From Burkholderiaceae bacterium (GTDB taxonomy: Bacteria > Pseudomonadota > Gammaproteobacteria > Burkholderiales > Burkholderiaceae), in NCBI GenBank assembly GCA_027486025.1, contig JAIXPY010000027.1, forward strand, positions 1 through 32,050: 32,050 bases of DNA. The letters are read 5' to 3'. The notes below the pieces were generated by a model. That model worked only from the letters and a program-made list of their open reading frames with translations. It was not told the origin of the DNA and searched no databases. How positions within the stretch are numbered: position 1 is the first letter of the stretch; each line of letters starts with the position of its first letter. The translations under genes and the position numbers were made by a program. Of the stretch, positions 15,995 to 22,848 are shown in pieces.

Positions 15995-16546
15995 TTAACG
16001 CTTGGCGGACTTGCTGGCCTTTTCGGTTGCTTTTAAAACAGAGTCTGTTGCATTGCTGAGGTTGGTTTGTGCAACATCTAGCGCCTGTTTCATGGCTTTT
16101 TGACTGTTCTCATAAATAGTGCTGGCCGAGGCAATGGCTTGCTTCATCGCGGCTACGGCAGCCTCTGATCCTGCCGGAGCATTTTTGCTCCAGTCTTCGA
16201 CCATGGCGTTCATTTTCTTCTGGCTAGCTTGCATTTCTTTTTCGCTTACCTTAGAAAAGCCTGCTTGCGTATCGTTTGCTAATTCATACAAATGGCGGCT
16301 ATAGGCCATCATCTTTTCGGCCATCGGCTGAACCGCTTCGGCCTGGTGGGCTAAGAGCTGTTGGACGTCTTTGATTTCGAGTACTTTTTTGGCGTTAGTC
16401 ATGCTGTCGCTCAAACTTGCCTTGGCAATGTGCATATTGAGTTCAACCAATTTCTCAATACTGAGTAGCGCTTGGTTTGTGATGCCGGTGAGGGTTTCGA
16501 GGTTGGCTTTTTGTGCAGCGGCCAGCTGTTCTGGTGTGAGGTTCAT
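15995..16546 (-). CDS. phaP: Phasin family protein (PHA granule-associated)
   Basis: Small amphipathic protein of 183 residues of the PhaP/TIGR01841 type, which coats polyhydroxyalkanoate granules. The N-terminus MNLTPEQLAAAQKANLETL is typical of betaproteobacterial phasins. The body is predicted as Ala/Lys/Glu/Gln-rich helices with heptad character and no membrane segment, and the C-terminus is basic (KASKSAKR). CGGAGAT four bases before the ATG is a good ribosome site. It converges on the pyruvate dehydrogenase operon, whose acetyl-CoA product feeds PHB synthesis. Upstream lie a TATAAT box and a PhaR-like inverted repeat. Family assignment is firm; the symbol is by analogy. Confidence 0.87.
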   Translation of the reverse strand: MNLTPEQLAAAQKANLETLTGITNQALLSIEKLVELNMHIAKASLSDSMTNAKKVLEIKDVQQLLAHQAEAVQPMAEKMMAYSRHLYELANDTQAGFSKVSEKEMQASQKKMNAMVEDWSKNAPAGSEAAVAAMKQAIASASTIYENSQKAMKQALDVAQTNLSNATDSVLKATEKASKSAKR

Positions 16547-16599
16547 TTGTATCTCCGATGTAGTGAATGGTGCTGTATGGCTAATAACTATTACTCAAG

Positions 16600-16630
16600 A
16601 TTATAGTTCTGTTTTTGCTGCATTGCACAA
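16600..16630 (-). promoter_or_regulatory. Phasin promoter with PhaR-like operator
   Basis: On the minus strand, a perfect TATAAT (16605-16600) lies 19 bases from TTGTGC (16630-16625). Overlapping the -35 is GTGC-AAT-GCAG (16628-16618), a TGC-rich inverted repeat of the kind described for the PHA-responsive repressor PhaR at phasin promoters (CTGC-N3-GCAG type). The operator position fits repression when no PHA granules are present. The -10 box is clear, the -35 weak, and the operator call is by motif memory. Confidence 0.5.
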
Positions 16631-16779
16631 ATGCTTTAATATTTATAGTCAATAAAAATAAATTATATAAAAAACAATAGCTTATAAATAAATATTTAAG
16701 TGATAGGTTATTCGACTTGTGGTGGCTTTCCTGGGGCTAAAATCAGATAACAGAATAAAAAAGCAGATAAAAAGGATTT
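16631..16779. other. AT-rich spacer between the phasin and transporter genes
   Basis: The divergent spacer is very AT-rich, especially 16636-16712, which is mostly A and T with short runs such as AAATTATATAAAAAACAATAG. It should carry the transporter promoter. TTGTGG and TAAAAT near 16720-16742 are a weak pair with a short 15-base spacer, so I do not assign it. No ORF, RNA gene or long repeat is seen. Confidence 0.4.
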
Positions 16780-17649
16780 ATGGCGTTCAAGCTTGAGGGT
16801 GCGATTGCACCTGTTTTCGTTCTTTTATGGAGCACCGGCTTCATCATCGCCAAACTAGCAATGCCCTATGTGGAGCCAGCCACTTTCTTGTTTTGGCGCT
16901 ACGCGGGAATCTTGCTGGCCATGGGGGCACTCAGCTTGGTATGGCGACCAGCCTCTTGGCCGAATCAATCGCAACTAGGGCATTTGCTAATTGCCGGCAT
17001 GCTGCTGCAATTTGGTTATTTAATGGGTGTATGGGCAGCCGTTCGCTTGGGCATGACCGCTGGACTGGTGGCCCTAATTGTGGGTTTGCAACCGATCATC
17101 ACGGCCTGGTTTGCGGCTTGGGTATCCGAGTATGTGTCGCCGCGCCAGTGGCTTGGTTTGCTGCTCGGGATAGCGGGAGTTGGTCTTGTCGTCGCCGAGA
17201 AGATGAACTTTGTGCCGATACCAATTGCCAGTTATGTGCTCGCAGTGGCCGCGTTGCTCTCAATTACGTTTGGCACGCTCTACCAAAAGAAGTATTGCCC
17301 TGTATTTGACTTGCGTTCGGGATCGCTCATTCAGTTCAGTATCGCCTTGCTCTTATCCTTTGTTTGCATGGTTTTATTTGAAGAAGGCGCCATGGTTTGG
17401 AATACGCCCGTCATTATCGCCATGCTCTGGGCCATATTCCCCATCTCGATTGGTTCTGTTAGCTTGCTGTTCATCATGATTCGTAAGGGAGCGGCAACCA
17501 AAGTCACGAGTCTTTTGTATCTAACGCCACCCACAACCGCAATTATGGCGTGGTTCTTATTTGATGAGCCCTTAACTTGGATGATGGCGGCAGGGATTAT
17601 TTTGACGATGGGGGCGGTCGTGCTGGTGAATCAAAAGGCGCGTCAATAA
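16780..17649 (+). CDS. EamA/DMT-family membrane transporter
   Basis: Integral inner-membrane protein of 289 residues with about ten hydrophobic helices arranged as two EamA repeats (about 8-135 and 147-284), the layout of the drug/metabolite transporter superfamily. N-terminal FVLLWSTGFIIAKLAMP and the second-half motif YLTPPTTAIMAWFLFDEPLT are typical family signatures. The substrate cannot be read from the sequence; relatives export amino acids or other metabolites. AAAAAGGA lies four bases before the ATG. The next gene on the same strand is 65 bases away, so cotranscription is possible but not required. Confidence 0.88.
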   Translation: MAFKLEGAIAPVFVLLWSTGFIIAKLAMPYVEPATFLFWRYAGILLAMGALSLVWRPASWPNQSQLGHLLIAGMLLQFGYLMGVWAAVRLGMTAGLVALIVGLQPIITAWFAAWVSEYVSPRQWLGLLLGIAGVGLVVAEKMNFVPIPIASYVLAVAALLSITFGTLYQKKYCPVFDLRSGSLIQFSIALLLSFVCMVLFEEGAMVWNTPVIIAMLWAIFPISIGSVSLLFIMIRKGAATKVTSLLYLTPPTTAIMAWFLFDEPLTWMMAAGIILTMGAVVLVNQKARQ

Positions 17650-17714
17650 ATCACCCTGAACCCGTCAAAGTTTATTATCATTACGGCTATTGTTTGGTTA
17701 AAAGGTAGTGCTGC

Positions 17715-18830
17715 ATGCGATTACAAAGCCGGCTTGGAGTGGCATTATGGATGACCCTGTTTGCGGTCTCTTGTATCCCCGACGCTGCAATTGCCCAAAC
17801 CAGCCCAAGCAATCAAAAGCAGGCGCCCTCCAAAGACAAGCCAAAGCAAAACCAGTCAGCCAATAAAGCATCTACTGCGAAACCGGGTAGTACGAATAAA
17901 ACAAGTAAAACAAGTAAAGCAACTAAGCCTGCAAAGACTGGGAACGCGAACACCGCTAAAAAAACTAAAGATGTCCGGGTAACGGTTACTCGCCCGGCAA
18001 ATAATGCAACTACTGGCTCTAGACCTTCGTTTGCCACCGCAATGGGCTTACGGGGCCAACACGATGACCTCAGTCTGAAGTCCAGTGTGGCGATGGTCGT
18101 CAATCAAGACACCAATGATGTGCTCTTTGAGAAAAATACCGGCGTTAGTCTGCCGATTGCATCCATTACGAAATTAATGGGCGCGATGGTAGTACTCGAT
18201 GCTGACTTACCTTTAGATGAGTCCATTAAGATTAATGCAGAGGATGCCCGTAGTTACGGAAAATCGCGGCTTGCAACCGGTACATCGCTGACGCGCCGTG
18301 AAGCAATGCTTCTATCGCTGATGTCATCTGAGAATCGTGCTGCCTACACTCTTGGCAGGAACTATCCGGGAGGCATCCCTGCCTTTGTTGCTGCCATGAA
18401 TCAAAAAGCCCGTGATCTTGGCATGCGGAACTCCCGCTTTGCTGATCCTAGCGGCTTATCTAGTGAGAACGTCGCTAGCGCAGATGACTTGGCGAAAATG
18501 GTGAGTGCATCGTATCAGTACAAGGCGATTCGAGAGTATTCAACCTGGCCCGACCTCACTATGGTGATTAACAATCGCCCACAAACCTTTTTGAACACGA
18601 ATCGCCTAGTGCGTTCTGGCGATATGGACATTGGATTGCAGAAAACGGGCTTTATTAGTGCCGCCGGTAAGTGCCTCGTGATGCAAGCCAACATCAATGG
18701 TTCGCCATTGCTGCTCGTCTTTTTAGATTCGGTTGGTACGCAATCCCGTTTTGCAGATGCGGTGCGCGTCAAAGATTGGTATCAGCAAATGGATCCCAGC
18801 GAGATCCGCTCACTGCGTCGCTTGATGTAA
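17715..18830 (+). CDS. pbpG: D-alanyl-D-alanine endopeptidase (PbpG-type, S11 family)
   Basis: Periplasmic penicillin-binding enzyme that cuts peptidoglycan cross-links. It has an N-terminal signal peptide (about 1-27, ending AAIAQ), then an unusual basic, low-complexity linker (about 29-112) rich in Lys, Thr, Ser, Asn, Ala and Pro. The S11 serine-peptidase domain has SITK (S150, K153), SEN (205-207) and KTG (310-312). The 371 residues exceed E. coli PbpG (about 310) because of the linker. Codons 60-71 come from four copies of a 9-base tandem repeat (17892-17927). AAAGG nine bases before the ATG is a usable ribosome site. All catalytic motifs are present. Confidence 0.9.
   Translation: MRLQSRLGVALWMTLFAVSCIPDAAIAQTSPSNQKQAPSKDKPKQNQSANKASTAKPGSTNKTSKTSKATKPAKTGNANTAKKTKDVRVTVTRPANNATTGSRPSFATAMGLRGQHDDLSLKSSVAMVVNQDTNDVLFEKNTGVSLPIASITKLMGAMVVLDADLPLDESIKINAEDARSYGKSRLATGTSLTRREAMLLSLMSSENRAAYTLGRNYPGGIPAFVAAMNQKARDLGMRNSRFADPSGLSSENVASADDLAKMVSASYQYKAIREYSTWPDLTMVINNRPQTFLNTNRLVRSGDMDIGLQKTGFISAAGKCLVMQANINGSPLLLVFLDSVGTQSRFADAVRVKDWYQQMDPSEIRSLRRLM
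17892..17927 (+). repeat. 9-base tandem repeat in the pbpG linker
   Basis: Units ACGAATAAA, ACAAGTAAA, ACAAGTAAA and GCAACTAAG follow one another. The middle two are identical. They encode T-N-K, T-S-K, T-S-K and A-T-K, so copy-number change would keep the reading frame. Confidence 0.75.
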
Positions 18831-18846
18831 TTTCTTTGCAGAGGTA

Positions 18847-18866
18847 GGGAGTTGTTTCTTGCTCCC
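18847..18866. terminator. Weak hairpin between pbpG and the IclR gene
   Basis: GGGAG (18847-18851) pairs with CTCCC (18862-18866) around a ten-base loop between two convergent genes. The stem is only five base pairs and no good T tract follows, so its role as terminator is doubtful. Confidence 0.3.
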
Positions 18867-18873
18867 ACAGGAC

Positions 18874-19674
18874 TTACTTTGAAGTAAATCCCATTCCTTT
18901 TGAAATTTGCATGGCCGTATCTTGGAGCGCCTTTAGCCAGTCAGCCTGAATGCGATCTGTAGGGGCGCTGAGCGATAAGCCAGCCACCAATTTGCCCGTG
19001 TCATCCAGGATGCCGGCCGCCAAGCAACTCACGCCTAGTTCCAATTCTTCATCGTCGCTGGCATGCCCCAACTGATTGACTTTAGACAATTCCGTTTCAA
19101 GTTTACGTAAGTCGGTAATGCTATTGCGGGTGTGTCCAGCTAAGCCGGTTCGAGTTGCGTAGGCGCGGACTTTAGTGGAGTCGTCGCTGGCTAAAAACAG
19201 TTTGCCAACCGAGGTGAGGTGTAGTGGCGCTCGACCACCAATCGCACGGACCACCTGCATGCCTGAACGTTCGCTATAGGCGCGATCGACATACACAATC
19301 TCATCGCCTTGTCGGACGGAGAGGTTAATTGTTTCTCCCGTAATTTTGTGGAGTGCGCGCATGGGCGCTTGCGCTGCCTCCCGAACCGAGAGCCGTGCTT
19401 TGACTAGATTGCCGAGCTCTAAGAGTCGCAGGCCGAGTCGATAGGTGCCGCCATCACCGCGCTCAACGAGTCTGCAGGCGACCATGTCATTTAAGATGCG
19501 GTGCGCCGTGGAAGGGTGCAGTGCAGTTTGCTCCGCCAAAATTTTGAGGCTGCATGCATCCTCATGCTTAGCTAGGGCATCGAGCAAATTCATCATCCGT
19601 TCCACCACCTGGATCGCGGTCTTTCCAACCTCACCAGGGGCTTTAGCCATTTTTGCTACTTTGGGGTTATCCAT
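18874..19674 (-). CDS. IclR-family transcriptional regulator
   Basis: DNA-binding regulator of about 266 residues. The N-terminal winged helix-turn-helix contains CSLKILAEQTALHPSTAHRI, followed by the IclR effector-binding domain with RAIGGRAPLHLTSVGKLFLA and, near the end, LELGVSCLAAGILDD. The reading frame is open upstream to a TTG at 19710, but the ATG at 19674 is preferred because TTG has no ribosome site. The ATG lacks one as well, and an ATG at 19650 is another option. It is the last gene of a long minus-strand run, 73 bases after pyrD. Neither ligand nor target can be inferred; IclR proteins often control neighbouring catabolic genes, and none is adjacent. Confidence 0.88.
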   Translation of the reverse strand: MDNPKVAKMAKAPGEVGKTAIQVVERMMNLLDALAKHEDACSLKILAEQTALHPSTAHRILNDMVACRLVERGDGGTYRLGLRLLELGNLVKARLSVREAAQAPMRALHKITGETINLSVRQGDEIVYVDRAYSERSGMQVVRAIGGRAPLHLTSVGKLFLASDDSTKVRAYATRTGLAGHTRNSITDLRKLETELSKVNQLGHASDDEELELGVSCLAAGILDDTGKLVAGLSLSAPTDRIQADWLKALQDTAMQISKGMGFTSK

Positions 19675-19728
19675 TGCTTTATTGTAGCCATTCTTAAGGG
19701 AATTGCACAATGTGAAAACGACTACCGT

Positions 19729-19753
19729 AAATAGACCCTCTAGATGGCTATTT
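19729..19753 (-). terminator. Possible terminator after pyrD
   Basis: On the minus strand AAATAGCC pairs with GG-T-CTATTT (one bulged T) around an eight- or nine-base loop. It starts at the pyrD stop codon. The stem is AU-rich and the tail short, so it may only attenuate transcription into the IclR gene. Confidence 0.35.
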
Positions 19754-20773
19754 CAGGGCCAGGGCGCATTCCCGAACCAGTTCTGGGCCCTTAAAAATGA
19801 GGCCGCTATAGAGCTGCACCACACTTGCTCCGGCAGTACGCTTTTCCTGGGCATCTTTTCCGGAAAGGATGCCGCCCACGCCAATGATTGGTAACCGATT
19901 ACCAAGATGTTGCTTGAGCGACTCTATAACGGTATTGGATAGGGCACGAACCGGCGCGCCGGAGAGTCCGCCAGCCTCGGCGCCGTGCTCTAGGTGTGCG
20001 ACTGCGCCTCGCTCAATCGTCGTATTGGTTGCAATCACAGCATCAATTTCAAACTCAATCAGTAAATCGGCAATCAAACGAATGTCGGTGGGGTCGAGGT
20101 CCGGTGCAATCTTTAAAAATAAAGGCTTGCGAACGCCATACTGATCGCATAAAACAGTGCGTGCAAGTTGAATGCTGCTCAGCAAGGAGCGCAGCATGTC
20201 TTCGCCTTGCAGTGCGCGGAGGTTCTTCGTATTGGGTGATGAAATGTTCACCGTAATATAGGAAGCAACGGCGTAGACTTTTTTCAGTCCGATCACATAA
20301 TCATCGGCGGCGGCCTCGATTGGAGTGCTGGCGTTCTTGCCGATATTTAAGCCAATGACGCCGCCCGACTGCCAGTAGCGTGAGGCCTTAACGCGGGCAA
20401 CGCAGGCATCGACGCCATCGTTATTAAAACCCATGCGATTAATGATTCCATCGACTTGGCTTAGGCGGAACATGCGTGGCTTTGGATTGCCCGGTTGTGG
20501 TAGCGGCGTTACGGTGCCGATTTCTAAAAAGCCAAAACCCAGAGCGGCGAGGGCATCAATGTGCTTCCCATCTTTATCTAGACCGGCAGCAAGCCCAACC
20601 CGATTACCCAATGGTAAACCGCAGAATACTTGGGGATCGATAACCGGTTTCGGTACGAAGTGGGACAGTAAGCCGAGTGCATGCGCACGATCCATGCTGC
20701 CCAGAGCAAGGTTATGGGCTTGCTCAGGATCTAGGCAAAAGAGCCCGGGACGTAAAAAGGAGTAAGCGGACAT
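19748..20773 (-). CDS. pyrD: Dihydroorotate dehydrogenase (quinone), class 2
   Basis: Membrane-associated flavoenzyme of de novo pyrimidine synthesis that oxidises dihydroorotate to orotate with quinone. The 341 residues include the N-terminal helical extension of class 2 enzymes (1-45), GLAAGLDKDGK (60-70), INRMGFNNDG (111-120), NISSPNT with the catalytic serine (176-182), KIAPDL, ATNTT, GLSGAPVR and the FMN-phosphate loop IGVGGI. The extension and the serine base, rather than cysteine, rule out class 1. It begins eight bases after the bpt stop, so it is cotranscribed with aat and bpt; this neighbourhood is common in proteobacteria but has no clear functional reason. Confidence 0.95.
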   Translation of the reverse strand: MSAYSFLRPGLFCLDPEQAHNLALGSMDRAHALGLLSHFVPKPVIDPQVFCGLPLGNRVGLAAGLDKDGKHIDALAALGFGFLEIGTVTPLPQPGNPKPRMFRLSQVDGIINRMGFNNDGVDACVARVKASRYWQSGGVIGLNIGKNASTPIEAAADDYVIGLKKVYAVASYITVNISSPNTKNLRALQGEDMLRSLLSSIQLARTVLCDQYGVRKPLFLKIAPDLDPTDIRLIADLLIEFEIDAVIATNTTIERGAVAHLEHGAEAGGLSGAPVRALSNTVIESLKQHLGNRLPIIGVGGILSGKDAQEKRTAGASVVQLYSGLIFKGPELVRECALALK

Positions 20774-20781
20774 GAATTGAA

Positions 20782-21528
20782 TTATCGCGTATGCAAAGGC
20801 TGCCAGAGGTTATCGATCAGACCTTCGATCGCCTTGAACTTCGACTTGTAAGCCATCTTCTGACTCTCTTCGATGTAGTAACCCAGATAGAGATAGGGGC
20901 GCTTCAGTTGTCTGACTTGATCTATTTGCCACAGAATGCTGTAGGTGCCATAGCTGGCTTTGGCTACGGTGGTGTCATAAAAGGTGTAGACCGACGATAT
21001 GCCAGCTTCGACAATATCAATGATGCTAACCATGCGCAGGCGACCAGGCTCTGGGTCTCTAGGCCCATCTCTAAATTCAACCAAACGCGAGTTCACTCGG
21101 CTTTGCAGTAAAAATTGCGTGTACTGCTCTTGATCATCACGGTTTATTTCACCATCGTGATGGCGCTGCTCTTGGTAGTGGCGATACAGTGCGTAGTGCT
21201 CGTCCGTGTAACTCAAGTGGAGCACATGGGTTTCTAAATTGGCATGTTGATTACGCGCGCGTTCTTGGCTGCGATTTGGAATAAAGTGCTCTACCGGTAT
21301 GCGAGTCGCAATGCATGCCTTGCAGTGATCGCAATAAGGCCTGTAGGTGAATAGCCCGCTGCGCCGAAATCCTGCATTGACTAAATCACCATACATATCG
21401 CTATGCACGAGATGGGATGGCGTCGCAACTTGTGATCGCGCGGTTTGCTGTGGAAGGTAGCTGCAGGTATAGGATGCGGTCGCATAAAACTGCAGCGCAG
21501 TAATCGGCAGCTCATTGATTTGGCTCAT
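20782..21528 (-). CDS. bpt: Aspartate/glutamate leucyltransferase (bacterial protein transferase Bpt)
   Basis: Aminoacyl-tRNA-protein transferase related to eukaryotic arginyltransferase ATE. The characterised bacterial member adds leucine to N-terminal Asp or Glu, marking proteins for ClpS/ClpAP. It has 248 residues. The N-terminal ATE domain has [14 protein letters not shown] and [18 protein letters not shown] (C-x2-C-x2-C), and the C-terminal acyltransferase-like domain has SSVYTFYD and YLYLGYYI. The frame extends to TTG 21534, but ATG 21528 is chosen because it forms an ATGA overlap with the aat stop and has GGAG eight bases upstream. Older annotations call it Ate. Confidence 0.93.
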   Translation of the reverse strand: MSQINELPITALQFYATASYTCSYLPQQTARSQVATPSHLVHSDMYGDLVNAGFRRSGLFTYRPYCDHCKACIATRIPVEHFIPNRSQERARNQHANLETHVLHLSYTDEHYALYRHYQEQRHHDGEINRDDQEQYTQFLLQSRVNSRLVEFRDGPRDPEPGRLRMVSIIDIVEAGISSVYTFYDTTVAKASYGTYSILWQIDQVRQLKRPYLYLGYYIEESQKMAYKSKFKAIEGLIDNLWQPLHTR

Positions 21529-22262
21529 AGCCAACGCTCCAGTGCAGATTTATCAAAACGCCATGGTGTACTAATGGATTTGCGGCTGATTGCATCGCGC
21601 GCCAGCGATAAAAATTGCGTGCGCGGGATTGGGCCTCCTCCCAATGAACGGAGGTGGGCAGTTTCTTGTTGGCAATCTATCATCGGCACCTCATGATCGT
21701 AGCACCAAGCGCAAAGCAAGGCCAAAGCGAGCTTAGAGCTATCTGCTTGGCGGCTAAACATCGACTCACCAAAGACCATGCGGCCAAAACTAACGCAGTA
21801 CAGACCGCCTAATAGGCGATCACCTTGCTTGATGGCTATGCTGTGGGCAAAGCCGCTTTCAAATAGCTGACTGTATGCGTCCACAATTTCATGGGTGATC
21901 CAGGTGCCATCCTGGTCTTTGCGTGGACTTAGGGCGCAGGCTCGCATAATCGCACCAAAGTCACCATCAACCTCAATATGGCAGGTGGGGTCATGATAAA
22001 AATGCCGCATGGTTTTTTGCAATGAGTCGCTCACCTTAAAGTTTTTTGGCTCTAGCACCATCCGCGGGTTTGGCGACCACCATAAAACCGGTTGATTATC
22101 GGAGTACCAGGGAAATAAGCCAAGCCGATAGGCTGATTCAAGCTGCCCTGGGTAGATTCGTTCACTGACAGCAAAAAGCCCAACTACTTCAGGGTCGGGA
22201 TCGGCCATGACTGCCGGATCAGGAAACCCATCATCAGGCCCTAGCCAAGCAATTTGACTCAT
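21525..22262 (-). CDS. aat: Leucyl/phenylalanyl-tRNA-protein transferase
   Basis: Transfers Leu or Phe from tRNA to proteins with N-terminal Arg or Lys, the other branch of the bacterial N-degron pathway. The 245 residues contain the family blocks [20 protein letters not shown] near residue 48 and [20 protein letters not shown] in the middle, plus a conserved [14 protein letters not shown] segment near the end. It starts three bases after the Nudix stop and overlaps bpt by four bases, so production of both transferases is probably coupled. ClpS and ClpA, which act downstream, are not in the window. Confidence 0.95.
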   Translation of the reverse strand: MSQIAWLGPDDGFPDPAVMADPDPEVVGLFAVSERIYPGQLESAYRLGLFPWYSDNQPVLWWSPNPRMVLEPKNFKVSDSLQKTMRHFYHDPTCHIEVDGDFGAIMRACALSPRKDQDGTWITHEIVDAYSQLFESGFAHSIAIKQGDRLLGGLYCVSFGRMVFGESMFSRQADSSKLALALLCAWCYDHEVPMIDCQQETAHLRSLGGGPIPRTQFLSLARDAISRKSISTPWRFDKSALERWL

Positions 22263-22265
22263 TGC

Positions 22266-22841
22266 TCAAATAGTTTCAGAGGGGAGGACATCGCGGGATC
22301 GGACAACAATTCCCGCTCCTTGCTGAAGGAGGCCCGCGCGACGATCGGCGAAAAACCACTGCAAGGTTTGTTTGGTGGTCGGAAAAGCTAGTTCCGACCA
22401 GGGGATTTCGTGTTCATAAAAAAGTGCAACCTCAAGGCTTTCCTCGCCCGCTGAAAACTTGGGGGTAGGTAAGCTGGCGAGGTAAAACAAATGCACTTGC
22501 TCAACATGAGGTACATTGATTAATGAAAACAAGGGGCCGATTTCCACATGGGCTCCAGCCTCTTCCAATGTTTCTCGGGCGGCCCCATGGGTAGTGCTCT
22601 CACCAATTTCCATAAAGCCAGCAGGTAAAGTCCAAAAGCCATGACGGGGTTGAATGGCTCTGCGGCACAACAATACTTGTTCACCCCATACCGGAATAGT
22701 ACCCACCACATTGCGTGGATTGATGTAATGCACGGTAGCGCAGCCATTGCATACATGGCGCTCGCGCGTATCGTCTGCCGGAATGCGCAATGTTACGGTC
22801 GATCCGCATTTTGAGCAGTAGTGCATTGGAAAGGATTTCAT
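22266..22841 (-). CDS. Zinc-ribbon Nudix hydrolase
   Basis: Nudix pyrophosphohydrolase of 191 residues. An N-terminal zinc ribbon has four cysteines (C9, C12, C31, C34). The Nudix box fits GX5EX7REUXEEXGU exactly at 75-97 (GFMEIGESTTHGAARETLEEAG), supplying the metal-binding glutamates E93 and E94. The NudC signature SQPWPFPxS is absent, so an NADH pyrophosphatase call is not supported; ADP-ribose or another nucleotide derivative is more likely. It lies seven bases after pabBC and three before aat, in a tight operon. Its neighbour's role in folate synthesis leaves open a dihydroneopterin triphosphate role (see findings). A second ATG is at 22826. Confidence 0.88.
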   Translation of the reverse strand: MKSFPMHYCSKCGSTVTLRIPADDTRERHVCNGCATVHYINPRNVVGTIPVWGEQVLLCRRAIQPRHGFWTLPAGFMEIGESTTHGAARETLEEAGAHVEIGPLFSLINVPHVEQVHLFYLASLPTPKFSAGEESLEVALFYEHEIPWSELAFPTTKQTLQWFFADRRAGLLQQGAGIVVRSRDVLPSETI

Positions 22842-22848
22842 TCTTCGA

